DNA from: CAVTOO01 sp963736355 | Lineage (GTDB): Bacteria; Pseudomonadota; Alphaproteobacteria; Rhizobiales; Xanthobacteraceae | Direction: 5' to 3' | Assembly (NCBI GenBank): GCA_963736355.1 | Contig: CAVTOO010000007.1 | Span: 124,001 to 188,000 of the forward strand | DNA: 64,000 nt | In this document: piece after piece, positions 9,117-18,911 of the stretch | Layout: each line of letters starts with the position of its first letter | Position numbering within the stretch: the first letter of the stretch is position 1 | The notes under the pieces: model-generated | Databases searched by the model: none | Told to the model about the DNA's origin: nothing | Seen by the model: the letters and a program-made list of their open reading frames with translations, nothing else | Translations under genes and position numbers: made by a program

Positions 9117-9890
9117 TCAGGCCGGTGCCGTCTCGGCCTCGTCGTGGCGGTGCTGCTCCGGCAGATAGGCCAGCAGCATTTCGCGCACGAGCGCCGGGCT
9201 TTTGGAGTCGCGGATCATCAGGATGCCGTCGATGATCAGCGTGCGATTGGTGTCTTCTTCCGCCAGCTTCACATGCAGCTTGTCGGCGATCGGAAGACAA
9301 AACAGGTTGGCGACCAGCGCGCCGTAGAGCGTGGCGAGCAGCGCGATCGCCATCAGCGGGCCGAGCTTCGAAGGGTCGGTCATGTTGGCGAACATCTGCA
9401 CCATGCCGATCAGCGTGCCGATCATGCCGAAGGCCGGTGCGCAATCGCCGATGGCGCGATAGATCTTCTGGCCCTCGTCGAGATGGTGCAGGAAATTGTC
9501 GCGGTCGCGCTCGAGGTTGTCGCGGATGAAGTTGACGTCGTAGCCGTCGGCGACGAAGCGTATGCCCTTGGCGAGGAATGAATCCTCGGTCTCGACCTTT
9601 TCAAGTCCGACCGGCCCCTGCTTGCGGGCGATTTCGGCGATGTTGGCGAGTTCGTCCACCAGATCGCGCGAAGTCGTCGAACGCATGGAGAACGCGAATT
9701 TGATGCCGAGAGGCAAACCGTGAATCATCGAGATGAACGGAAAGCGGATCAGCGTCGCGGAGAACGAGCCACCAAAGATGATGATCACGGCGTGGATATC
9801 GTAAAACATCCGCAGATCGCCACCCATGAAGATCAGGGTGACAATAACGATGCCGCCGGCGATAATGCCCAGGCCGGTCGCGAGATCCAT
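9117..9890 (-). CDS. motA: MotA/PomA-family stator protein
   Basis: A 257-residue four-helix stator A subunit. I chose the ATG giving MDLATGLGIIAGG, which starts in the first membrane helix; a start 15 codons upstream adds an odd leader. Helices 1-2 cover about residues 3-50 and helices 3-4 about 145-205 (APAFGMIGTLIGMVQMF and GPLMAIALLATLYGALV). The short, compact form, SFSATLIRFPF and the TLIGMVQM loop resemble PomA/MotP-type stators, which often use Na+, but ion choice cannot be decided here. It is paired with the MotB-like gene. Confidence 0.87.
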   Translation of the reverse strand: MDLATGLGIIAGGIVIVTLIFMGGDLRMFYDIHAVIIIFGGSFSATLIRFPFISMIHGLPLGIKFAFSMRSTTSRDLVDELANIAEIARKQGPVGLEKVETEDSFLAKGIRFVADGYDVNFIRDNLERDRDNFLHHLDEGQKIYRAIGDCAPAFGMIGTLIGMVQMFANMTDPSKLGPLMAIALLATLYGALVANLFCLPIADKLHVKLAEEDTNRTLIIDGILMIRDSKSPALVREMLLAYLPEQHRHDEAETAPA

Positions 9891-10093
9891 GGAGAACTCC
9901 AACGCGTATACTACGCAATAAGACAAGCGGCCCATTCGAGGCCGTTCTCCATGACCCTACGGAACCCCAATTAAAGTAGCGTAAAGTTTGAATATTTTCG
10001 CAGCACGCTGCTGCGCTGGCGGGGCTGTCACAGCCGCACGCATGACATCTCAATGTTTTGGTAACGAATGCGGACCGGACGCGCGGAAAACGA

Positions 10094-10984
10094 TCAATTC
10101 AGCCGCGTCGGACGCTCGGGCGACGCATCCGCAGCCGGTTGTGCGGCGATTTCGGCCGTCTCATCGCCCGCCGGGAGCGGCATTGTGACGCTTGCGGCGC
10201 CCTGCTGTGCCGCCTGCTCGGCGGCTTTCCGATAAGCGAGCCAGCTCAGCGGCAGGGCAAACAGGTAAATCACGGTGCAGACGGCCAGCACGTGCCAGGG
10301 ATAGGCGATCAGGAGCGCGATTAAGCCGACGACGACCAGGACGAGCGGCAGCACCTTGTCGGGCTCGACACGCGATCCGATCGTCTTGCCGGAATAGACC
10401 GGAAGGCGAGAGACCATCAGGATGCCGATGCCGAGCGTGTAGAGCGCGGTCAGCAACGCCGGGAACTGCGGCATGTTGATGAAGGAAAGATAGACCGGCA
10501 TCAGCACAACGATCGCACCCGCCGGCGCAGGAACGCCGGTGAAGTAGCCCGCCGCGAAGGCCGGTCGATTCGGATCGTCGATCGAGGCATTGAAACGCGC
10601 CAGCCGGAGGCCGCCGCAGATCGCGTAAAAGATCGCGCAGATCCAGCCGAAATTGCCGAGGTCCTTGAGCTGCCAGAAATACAGCAGGATGCCCGGCACG
10701 ACACCGAAATTGACGAAGTCGGCGAGGCTGTCGAGCTCGGCGCCGAACTTGGACTGCCCCTTGATCGCACGGGCGATACGCCCGTCGATGCCGTCGAGCA
10801 GCGCCGCGAAAACGATGGCGGCAAGTGCAAGCTCCATCTTGCCTTCGATCGACAACCGAATGGCCGTCAAACCGGCGCAGATTGCGAGCAAGGTGATGAC
10901 ATTGGGCACGAGCATGCGAACAGGAATTGGCCGAAAACGGCGCCTGCGCAAACGGCTACTCATGCTGTCCGGATCTTGAGCCAT
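10094..10984 (-). CDS. pssA: CDP-diacylglycerol--serine O-phosphatidyltransferase
   Basis: A 296-residue membrane enzyme joining CDP-diacylglycerol and serine to make phosphatidylserine, the first step to phosphatidylethanolamine. The CDP-alcohol phosphatidyltransferase motif D-G-x2-A-R-x8-G-x3-D-x3-D is exact: Asp67, Gly68, Ala71, Arg72, Gly81, Asp85, Asp89. Multiple membrane helices follow, then an Ala/Pro-rich C-terminus. It begins about 75 bp after psd on the same strand, so the two consecutive enzymes of the pathway are co-transcribed. Confidence 0.95.
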   Translation of the reverse strand: MAQDPDSMSSRLRRRRFRPIPVRMLVPNVITLLAICAGLTAIRLSIEGKMELALAAIVFAALLDGIDGRIARAIKGQSKFGAELDSLADFVNFGVVPGILLYFWQLKDLGNFGWICAIFYAICGGLRLARFNASIDDPNRPAFAAGYFTGVPAPAGAIVVLMPVYLSFINMPQFPALLTALYTLGIGILMVSRLPVYSGKTIGSRVEPDKVLPLVLVVVGLIALLIAYPWHVLAVCTVIYLFALPLSWLAYRKAAEQAAQQGAASVTMPLPAGDETAEIAAQPAADASPERPTRLN

Positions 10985-11058
10985 ACCCCAGTATATATCC
11001 GCCGGGTCGTGGCGACACCATGGCGGCCCCTAACCGGGCGCAATCCCGCAAAAGATCG

Positions 11059-11757
11059 TTAATCGCGCCGATACGTCCGGCCGCCGTCCCCGACCCGGAA
11101 ATCGGCCAGAACCGTCTCGCCGGCGACCGCCGTCTGGCCCTGGGCGACCAGGGGCTTGGCCCCGTCCGGCAAATAGACGTCGAGGCGGGACCCGAAGCGG
11201 ATCAGCCCGAAGCGCTCGCCCGCCATCATCGTCTGCCCCTCGCGTGCGAAGCAAACGATTCGCCGCGCGATCAGGCCGGCGATCTGGACCACGCCAATGG
11301 AGCCCGCCGGCGTCGCGATGACCAATGCATTGCGCTCATTGTCCTCGCTCGCCTTGTCGAGTTCGGCGTTGAGGAACTTGCCGGGGTGATAGGCAATGCG
11401 CTCGATCCGGCCGGACACCGGGGCACGATTCACGTGGCAATTGAACACATTCATGAAGACCGAAATGCGCTGCAGCGGCTTGGGGCCGAGGCCGAGTTCC
11501 GGCGGCGGCACAACGGTCACGATCATGGAGACGACGCCATCGGCCGGAGACACGACAAGTCCCTCGCGAACAGGCGTGATGCGCACAGGGTCGCGGAAGA
11601 ACAGCGCGCACCAGATCGTCAGCACCGTGCCGATCCAGCCGAGCGGCGTCCAAACCCAGAACAGCACGAGGCTTGCGAACGCAAACCCTCCGATGAAGGG
11701 ATAGCCTTCGCGGTGGATGGGTGGGATTTGCGCGCGGATGGAGTTCAAAATCGACAT
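11059..11757 (-). CDS. psd: phosphatidylserine decarboxylase proenzyme
   Basis: A 232-residue short-form phosphatidylserine decarboxylase, which makes phosphatidylethanolamine. The self-cleavage site is the FGS motif with Ser190 (LIRFGSRLDVYLPDG), which becomes the pyruvoyl group. SPADGVV and FMNVFNCHVNRAP are conserved. I chose the ATG of MSILNSIRAQIPP; the longer in-frame extension overlaps the end of the ABC transporter gene and is not protein-like. It lies 32 bp after that transporter and upstream of pssA. Confidence 0.93.
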   Translation of the reverse strand: MSILNSIRAQIPPIHREGYPFIGGFAFASLVLFWVWTPLGWIGTVLTIWCALFFRDPVRITPVREGLVVSPADGVVSMIVTVVPPPELGLGPKPLQRISVFMNVFNCHVNRAPVSGRIERIAYHPGKFLNAELDKASEDNERNALVIATPAGSIGVVQIAGLIARRIVCFAREGQTMMAGERFGLIRFGSRLDVYLPDGAKPLVAQGQTAVAGETVLADFRVGDGGRTYRRD

Positions 11758-11789
11758 GGGGACGCAATATCCGAAGGCGGCGCGAAAAG

Positions 11790-13768
11790 CTACTCCGCCC
11801 GGGTCGGCGTCACCAGCGGATCGATATCGGACGGCTCGATCAGCGAATCCGCGACCGGCGGAGGCATGCGGTTGGGCGCTACGGCACTGTCGCCCACCTG
11901 CGCCAGCAACTCGCGGGCCTTTTCGGCCTCGCGCTGCCGGTTCCACATGCTGGCATAAAGCCCGCCCTGGGCCAGCAGTTCATGATGGCTGCCGCGCTCC
12001 ACCAGCCGGCCCTGCTCCAGCACGATAATCTCGTCGGCGCCAACGATGGTGGAGAGCCGGTGTGCGATGACGAGCGTCGTGCGCCCGCGCGAGACACGCT
12101 CCAGCGCATCCTGAATTTCTTTCTCGGTGTGGCTGTCGAGCGCGGATGTCGCCTCGTCGAGCAGCAGAATCGGCGGTGCCTTCAGAATTGTGCGGGCGAT
12201 GGCGACGCGCTGCTTCTCGCCGCCGGACAATTTGAGGCCGCGTTCGCCGACTTCGGTCTCGTAGCCCTTGGGCGCCATGCGGATGAAACCGTCGATCTGC
12301 GCCAGCCTCGCCGCCTCCTCGACTTCCGCGTCGCTCGCCTCCCAGCGCCCGTAGCGGATGTTGTAGCGAATGGTGTCGTTGAACAGCACGGTATCCTGCG
12401 GAACCATGCCGATGGCGGCGCGCAGCGAGGCCTGCGTCACGTCGCGGATGTCCTGGCCGTCGATGGTGATGCGTCCGCCGGAGATGTCGTAGAAACGATA
12501 CAGCAGCCGCGACATCGTCGACTTGCCGGCGCCGGACGGACCCGACCACCGCGACCGTCTTGCCTGCGGGAACCTCGAAGCTGATGCCCTTGAGGATCGG
12601 ACGCTCGGCGTCATAGGCGAAGCGAGACATTCTCGAAGCGGATCGCGCCGCTCGCAATCTGCAATGGCTTCGCATCCGGCTTGTCGGCGATCTCCGGATT
12701 GCGCGACAGGATGTTGAACATCCGCTCGATATCGATGATGGCCTGCTTGATCTCGCGATAGACCATGCCCATGAAATTCAGCGGCTGATAGAGCTGGATC
12801 ATCATGGCATTGATCATGACGAAATCGCCGACGGTGTTGGTGCCGTTACGGACGCCGACGGCGCACATCGCCATGGTCGCTGTCAGGCCGAGCGTGAAGA
12901 TGATAGCCTGGCCGGTATTGAGCACGGCGAGCGAGGTGTAGCTCTTGACGCTGGCGCCTTCATAGACCGCCATGGTGCGGTCGTAGCGCTCCGCTTCGCG
13001 CTGTTCGGCCGAGAAATACTTCACCGTTTCGTAGTTGAGCAGCGAGTCGATTGCCTTGGCGTTGGCGTCGGTGTCGGATTCGTTCATGCGGCGGCGGATG
13101 CCGATGCGCCATTCGGTCGCGTAATAGGTATAGACCATGTAGAACACGACGGTGACCGCGACGACGAGCACGTACCACGCGTCGAACTGATAGAGCAGCA
13201 CAGCCACGATCAGCGCCAGTTCGACGATTGTCGGCAATAGCTGCAGGATGACCATGCGAACGATGGTCTCGATCGCCTCGCGGCCGCGTTCGAGCACGCG
13301 CGTCAGTCCGCCGGTCTTGCGCTCGAGGTGGAAGCGCAGCGATAATTCATGCATATGCACGAACGTGCGGAAGGCGAGCTTGCGCACCGCATGCATCGAG
13401 ACCTTGGCGAAGACGCCGTCACGCAGTTGCGTGAACACCGCCATGACGATGCGCACGAAGCCGTAGCTGAGCGTCATCGCGATCGGCGACGCGATGATCC
13501 AGAACAGCCAGTTCGACGGTGCAACCGGAGCGGTGCCCTCGCCGCTCAGCGCGTCGACCGCCCATTTATAGGTGAAGGGGACCGTCAGCGTCGTCAGCTT
13601 GGCGACGAGCAGAAGCACCATCGACCAGACGACACGGCGCTTGAGGTCGGCGCGGTCGTGCGGCCAGATGGAGGGCCAAAGGCCGACAATGGCGCCGAAC
13701 AGCGTGCCGCGAACGGGGCTTGCTGCGGCCTTGCCTGGCGATGGCTGGGGAAGGGTCGCGTCAGTCAT
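11790..13768 (-). CDS. Atm1-type ABC transporter, fused permease and ATPase (two frame breaks)
   Basis: An exporter half-transporter of the Atm1/HMT1/ABCB7 type, thought to export glutathione-linked sulfur compounds or metals. The permease part (residues 1-380; six helices; LNYETVKYFSAEQREAERYD) is intact. One extra base near 12627 breaks the frame at ENVSLRL/FAYDAERP, and one extra G near 12541 breaks it at VAVVG/PSGAGKST. After that the ATPase is intact: Walker A GPSGAGKST, Q-loop, LSGGEKQR signature, ILLLDEATSALD and the H-switch. Correcting both gives about 658 residues, normal for the family. It is followed by psd and pssA on the same strand. Confidence 0.87.
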
Positions 13769-13895
13769 ATCGTGGTCATATAGGCGGTTTCGCTACAAGT
13801 TGCACCCACGCGTGTAACGATTTTGCGCACAATGTTGCAATGCCTATTCCGCGTTGCGCCTTGACCGGACCGGGGCGCAATGCCACATCGGATTC

Positions 13896-14501
13896 ATGAC
13901 CCAAATTCGAACTGTCTGCGTCTATTGCGGCTCCGGCCCCGGCACCAATCCGCGCTACATCGAAGCCGCAACCGAACTCGGCCGCACTTTCGCAGAGCAA
14001 AATATCCGGCTTGTCTATGGCGGCGGTTCCGTCGGACTGATGGGCGCTGTCTCCAAATCCGTGCTCGACAATGGCGGCGAGGTCACAGGCGTCATCCCCC
14101 AATTCCTCGTCCAGAAAGAACACGCGCAGAAGCGCGTGCAGGAACTGATCGTCACGCGCGACATGCATGAGCGCAAGCAGATCATGTTCGAGCGTTCCGA
14201 CGCGTTCGTCGCGATGCCCGGCGGCATCGGCACGCTGGAAGAGCTTGTCGAGCAGATGACGTGGGCGCAGCTTGGCCGTCACGCCAAGCCGATCCTGCTC
14301 GCCAATATCGACGGTTTCTGGAACCCTCTGCTCGCGCTGATCGATCACATGCGCGAGCTGGCTTTCATCCGTGCCGGTCTCAGCGTCAACATCTTGCAGG
14401 CCGAGTACGTCGAAGACATCGTGCCGCGCCTGCGCGAAGCCGTCCGCAACCTTCCGCCTGCGGCGGCGACGCTGGAGCCGGAAGTCACCGACAAGATGTG
14501 A
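13896..14501 (+). CDS. LOG-family nucleotide phosphoribohydrolase (TIGR00730)
   Basis: A 201-residue lysine-decarboxylase-like-fold enzyme that hydrolyses nucleoside 5'-monophosphates, including cytokinin ribotides. The signatures PGGIGTLEELVEQ and YGGGSVGLMG are complete, with the conserved Arg/Glu between them (ERKQIMFERSDAF). The start at MTQIRTVCVYCGS is chosen over an upstream in-frame ATG at 13854 because homology begins there. It is divergent from the ABC transporter and convergent with the citramalate synthase; it stands alone. Confidence 0.9.
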   Translation: MTQIRTVCVYCGSGPGTNPRYIEAATELGRTFAEQNIRLVYGGGSVGLMGAVSKSVLDNGGEVTGVIPQFLVQKEHAQKRVQELIVTRDMHERKQIMFERSDAFVAMPGGIGTLEELVEQMTWAQLGRHAKPILLANIDGFWNPLLALIDHMRELAFIRAGLSVNILQAEYVEDIVPRLREAVRNLPPAAATLEPEVTDKM

Positions 14502-14508
14502 GAAGCGC

Positions 14509-16108
14509 CTAAATCGGCGCGCCTGCCTTCACCAGCTTATAGATGATCGAGTCCATCAGCGCCTGAAACGAGGCATCGATGATGTTCGGCGACACGCCGA
14601 TGGTCGTCCACCGCTCGCCGTTCTCGTCTTCGCTCTCGATCAGCACGCGTGTCACGGCCTCGGTGCCGCCATTGAGAATACGCACGCGGTAATCGACGAG
14701 CTTCAGCCCATCGATGAATTTCTGATACTTGCCGAGATCCTTGCGCAAGGCGACGTCGAGCGCGTTGACCGGACCATTGCCCTCACCCGCCGAGATCAGC
14801 GTTTCGCCCGCGACATTGACCTTGACCACCGCCATGGCGACCGTCACGCGCTGCGCCGAGCGCGTTGTAGCGCTGCTCGACATTCACATCGAACTGGTCG
14901 ACGCGGAAATAATCCGCGACGCGGCCGAGCGTGCGGCGCGCCAGCAGCTCGAATGAAGCGTCAGCGGACTCATAGGCGTAGCCTGCCGCTTCCCGATCCT
15001 TGATCTCATCCAGGAGCCGCGCCAGTTTCGGATCGTCCTTGTCGGCTTTCAGGCCCGCGCGCTCCAGTTCCGCGAGAAGATTCGAGCGGCCGCCCTGATC
15101 GGAGATCATCAGCTTGCGATGGTTGCCGACGGTTTCCGGCCGCACATGCTCGTAGGTCGCGGGATCTTTCATGATCGCCGAGGCATGGATGCCCGCCTTG
15201 GTCGCGAAGGCGCTTTCGCCGACATAGGGCGCATGGCGATACGGCACGCGATTGAGCATGTCGTCGAGCGTACGCGATGCCTGCACCAGCGTCGCGAGCT
15301 TCTCTTCGCTGACGCCGATCTCGAACTTGTCGGCGAATTCCTTTTTGAGCTTCAGCGTCGGGATGATCGAGCACAGATTGGCGTTGCCGCAGCGCTCGCC
15401 GATGCCGTTCAGCGTGCCCTGGATCTGGCGCGCACCGCCGCGCACCGCCGCCAGCGAGTTGGCGACCGCCTGCTCCGTGTCGTTGTGGGCATGGATGCCG
15501 ACATGATCGCCCGGCACCGTCTTGCAGACCGTAGCCACGATGCGCTCGATCTCGTCGGGCATCGTGCCGCCATTGGTATCGCACAGCACCACCCAGCGCG
15601 CGCCGGAATCAAAAGCAGCCTTCGCGCAAGACAACGCATAGTCGGGGTTGGCCTTGTAGCCGTCGAAGAAGTGCTCGCAATCGACCAGCACTTCACGGCC
15701 CTTTGCCTTGGCCGCGCTCACGCTGTCGCGGATCGAGGCCAAATTTTCCTCAAGCGTCGTCTCAAGCGCAACACGCACCTGATAGTCCGACGTCTTGGCA
15801 ACGAAACAGATCGCATCCGCCTTGGCGTCGAGCAGCGTCGCGACACCCGGATCGTTCGACACGGAGCGGCCCGGCCGTCGCGTCATGCCGAACGCGGTGA
15901 AGGTCGCGCGCTCCAGCTTCGGCGGTTCGGAGAAAAATTGCGTGTCGGTCGGGTTCGCGCCGGGATATCCGCCTTCGACATAGTCGAGGCCGAGATTGTC
16001 GAGCAGAACGGCCACCCGCTGCTTGTCATGCAGCGTGAAATCGACGCCATTCGCCTGCGCGCCGTCGCGCAGCGTGGTGTCGAACAAATAGAGACGTTCG
16101 CGGCTCAT
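14509..16108 (-). CDS. cimA: citramalate synthase, 2-isopropylmalate synthase-like (one frame break)
   Basis: Condenses acetyl-CoA with pyruvate to citramalate, feeding isoleucine synthesis. The TIM barrel opens with YLFDTTLRDGAQANGVDFT and holds the metal ligands in GIHAHNDTEQAVANS; the C-terminal LeuA dimer domain is NVAGETLISAGEGNGPVNALD. One extra base near 14860 splits NVEQRYNALG from QRVTVAMAVVKV; with it removed the protein is 532 residues, normal for this family. The ATG overlaps the stop of the upstream GNAT gene (ATGA), so the two are translationally coupled. Confidence 0.9.
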
Positions 16109-16625
16109 TGCAGCGGCCCTTTCGGCGGCACCATGGCGTCGGGCGCCAGCTTCTTCTTCATCGACGTATTGCCAAGCCATTCGTCGCCGATCAGGACGGT
16201 CTTGCGAATTTCGGCGCTGTAGCCGCGCTGCTCGAAGAACGGCCGCGCGGTGTCGCTGGCGTCGACGCTGAGTGCCACCGCCCCGCGTGCGGTCGCGAGC
16301 TTCTCCAGTGCCTCGACCAACGCCGTCGCCACGCCCTGTCGCGCCGCGGCCGGATGCACATAGAGCATGTCGATCACAGCGTTGTCCTTGAGCGAGGCAA
16401 AGCCGACGGCGGATTCGCCGAGCGTCGCCACCAGCGTCAGCTCACCGGCCAGACGTTTTGCCAGCGCTTCCTCGTCCTCGATTGTCGCGGCCATGCCTGC
16501 TGCTGTAACTCGGTATAGTCATCCGACGTCAGCTCGCTCACGCTGGCGACAAAAATCGCCGCCGCAACAGCGACATCCGTCGGCAACAGCGGCCGCAGAC
16601 CGGGTTTTTGCGGCGAGGACGCCAT
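16105..16625 (-). CDS. GNAT-family N-acetyltransferase (one frame break)
   Basis: A small acetyltransferase of about 173 residues. The N-terminal part (MASSPQKPGLRPLLPTDV to ELQQQAW) is separated from the rest by one missing base near 16490; restoring it reads QAWAATIEDEEALAKRLAG. The acetyl-CoA loop is visible in MLYVHPAAARQGVATALVEAL, followed by SVDASDTARPFFEQRGY. It overlaps the citramalate synthase start by 4 bases. The substrate is unknown; acetyltransferases of this type are often followed by unrelated biosynthetic genes in this group of bacteria. Confidence 0.8.
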
Positions 16626-16627
16626 CG

Positions 16628-16741
16628 TCACCAAACTCCGAAGATCTTGGTCGCAACGGCGAGCGCGATCACCAGCAGCACGATCTTGAGTGCGATGTAA
16701 TAATACGGATGACGCGGAAACGGGGTGTCGGGCTTATCCAT
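16628..16741 (-). CDS. 37-residue single-helix membrane peptide
   Basis: Encodes MDKPDTPFPRHPYYYIALKI followed by a hydrophobic stretch (about residues 15-33) and ends KIFGVW. An AGGAG sits 6 bases before the ATG, and the ATG overlaps the stop of the GFA-domain gene by one base (TGATG), which argues for real coupled translation. It stops two bases before the GNAT start. The charged N-terminus suggests N-in topology. No family is recognised; small membrane proteins of this kind are commonly missed by gene callers. Confidence 0.65.
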   Translation of the reverse strand: MDKPDTPFPRHPYYYIALKIVLLVIALAVATKIFGVW

Positions 16742-17247
16742 CAGACGCTCCTGTGGTGGCGATGCGCGGCATGCGACGATTCGATATGCCACTGTGAGGT
16801 ATCGTGATCGGGATGCTGGCGGCTCTTGAGCTGATCGACGCGATCTTGCGGCAATTCGGTTGCCTCGCCCGGCAAACCTGCGAGCGTGTCGATGAATGGC
16901 AGCCGGCCTTCGATGCCGTATTGATGTGCGGGCACGACGCGACTGGGATCGTCGAGGCTCCCCAGCGAGATTGAGATGCGATCGGTGAATTCGTAATGGA
17001 ACGTCAGCGGCGTACCGCAATTGCCGCAGAAGCCGCGCTCGGTCGCCTCGCTCGACGAGAACACGCGCGGCAATCCCCGCGTCCAGGTCAGATTGTCAAG
17101 CGTCACACCGGCGAGCGGTGCGAAGAACGAACCGAACGCCTTCTGGCACATGCGGCAGTGGCAGACATGCGGGTTGGTCGGCTCGGCGTGCAGCGCGTAG
17201 CGCACCGCGCCGCACTGACAACCGCCGGTATGGAGAACCTGTTTCAT
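16741..17247 (-). CDS. GFA-domain (glutathione-dependent formaldehyde-activating-like) protein
   Basis: A 168-residue zinc-binding protein with the three cysteine pairs of the GFA fold: CQC near residue 10, CHCRMC near 29-34 and CGNC near 74-77. Most members are of unknown reaction; the family founder was proposed to react formaldehyde with glutathione, which is disputed. The ATG at 17247 overlaps the stop of cysS (ATGA), so it is coupled to the tRNA synthetase. The His-rich tail (HAAHRHHRSV) is unusual but in frame. Confidence 0.85.
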   Translation of the reverse strand: MKQVLHTGGCQCGAVRYALHAEPTNPHVCHCRMCQKAFGSFFAPLAGVTLDNLTWTRGLPRVFSSSEATERGFCGNCGTPLTFHYEFTDRISISLGSLDDPSRVVPAHQYGIEGRLPFIDTLAGLPGEATELPQDRVDQLKSRQHPDHDTSQWHIESSHAAHRHHRSV

Positions 17248-18620
17248 CGCGCGATCTCCCAGCTTGTGGTGAGTTCACCCGTTTTCGGGTCCTTGCCGTC
17301 TTTCAGCACAACGCCCATGGCCGCGAGTTCGTCGCGGATACGGTCGGACTCTTTGAAATCTTTCGCCGCGCGCGCCGCCTTGCGGTCCGCAATCAGTTTC
17401 TCGATGGCGGATTTATCCGCACCGGTTTCAGCCAGCGCCGTCGATTTGCGTTCCGAGGCCGTGGTCGCAAGCAGGCCCAGCAACATCGCCGACGCCTTGA
17501 GCGTAGCGCCCTCGCCTTCGAGCTGATGCAGCCGCGTGATCGCCGCGGGCGTATTCAGATCGTCAGCCAACGCATCGACCAAAGCAGCATCGGGCGCACC
17601 TGCCGGCGCGGCATCGCCTATCGCAGCGTACCAGCGGTCGAGCACCTTGCTGCTCTCTTCCACGCCCTTCATCGTCCAGTCGATCGGCTGGCGATAATGG
17701 GTTCGCAGCATGTTGAAGCGCAGCACTTCGCCCGGCCAGTCGTTCAGCAATTGACGAATGGTGATGAAATTGCCGACCGACTTCGACATCTTCTCGCCTT
17801 CGACCTGCAAGAAGCCGTTGTGCATCCAGACATTCGCCATGCGCTCGGAATGAAACGCGCAGCATGACTGCGCGAGTTCGTTCTCGTGGTGAGGAAATAC
17901 GAGATCGATACCGCCGCCGTGAATGTCGAACTGTTCGCCGAGATGCTTCCATGACATCGCCGAGCACTCGATATGCCAGCCCGGACGGCCCTGAACCGCG
18001 ATTCCGCCCGGCGACGGCCATGACGGCTCGCCCACCTTCGACGGCTTCCACAGCACGAAGTCCATCGCCTCGCGCTTGTAGGGCGCAACGTCGACACGCG
18101 CGCCCGCGATCATCTCGTCGAGCGAGCGTCGCGCCAGCTTGCCGTAGTTCGGATCGGACGCGACCGAAAACAGGACGTGGTCCTGCTCGACATAGGCGTT
18201 GCCGTTCTTGATCAGCCTGTCGATGATCGTGCGCATCTCGCCGATATGCTCGGTCGCGCGCGGCTCGACGCTCGGGCGCAGGCATCCAAGCGCGTCGACA
18301 TCGGCATGAAACTGCTTCTCGGTCTGCTCGGTCACCTTGCGAATCGCGTCGTTCAACGGCAGACCGGGGAAGTCACGCGCGGCCCGATCGTTGATCTTGT
18401 CATCGACGTCGGTGATGTTGCGCACGTAGGTGACGCTCTTCTCCCCATAGACATGCCGCAGCAGGCGGAACAACACGTCGAAGACGATGACCGGGCGCGC
18501 GTTGCCGATATGAGCAAAGTCATAGACCGTCGGCCCGCACACATACATGCGGACATTGGCAGGATCGAGCGGCGCAAACGCCTGCTTGTCCTTGGTCAGC
18601 GTATCGTAAAGCTTCAGCAC
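17244..18620 (-). CDS. cysS: cysteinyl-tRNA synthetase
   Basis: A 458-residue class I synthetase that charges tRNA-Cys. The HIGH box is FAHIGNARP, the KMSKS box is GEKMSKSVGN, and zinc ligands include Cys28 (MYVCGPTVYD), the Cys of HIECSAMS and the His of FPHHENELAQS. I chose the GTG at 18620 (VLKLYDTLTKDK) because AAGGA lies 9 bases upstream and homology begins there; a longer start at 18659 adds 13 unconserved residues. It is first in a run of coupled genes (GFA, small peptide, GNAT, cimA). Confidence 0.95.
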   Translation of the reverse strand: MLKLYDTLTKDKQAFAPLDPANVRMYVCGPTVYDFAHIGNARPVIVFDVLFRLLRHVYGEKSVTYVRNITDVDDKINDRAARDFPGLPLNDAIRKVTEQTEKQFHADVDALGCLRPSVEPRATEHIGEMRTIIDRLIKNGNAYVEQDHVLFSVASDPNYGKLARRSLDEMIAGARVDVAPYKREAMDFVLWKPSKVGEPSWPSPGGIAVQGRPGWHIECSAMSWKHLGEQFDIHGGGIDLVFPHHENELAQSCCAFHSERMANVWMHNGFLQVEGEKMSKSVGNFITIRQLLNDWPGEVLRFNMLRTHYRQPIDWTMKGVEESSKVLDRWYAAIGDAAPAGAPDAALVDALADDLNTPAAITRLHQLEGEGATLKASAMLLGLLATTASERKSTALAETGADKSAIEKLIADRKAARAAKDFKESDRIRDELAAMGVVLKDGKDPKTGELTTSWEIAR

Positions 18621-18911
18621 CGTGGCGCGTCCTTGCGAATCCCAAACAACAATAAACACCCTGGCCGCTGGCCGGGCGTCTCCTTGTCTCGAATTTTGAG
18701 AACAGACGGCCGCAGCCAGCGAGGGTCGCTAGCTAATAATCTCCCGGCAGATGCCGCAGATCGTCAAAAGGCCGTTCATGGGCCGGGACAATGGGCCAAA
18801 GCGGCCGCTTTCGTCAAGGCTCGGCCCGGCCCGAAAATCGGACCGGCTCAATCATTCTTAATGATTTTTGGCTAGCAGATGTTGTCCGATTCCCAGTCAT
18901 TCCGGTGTGCC

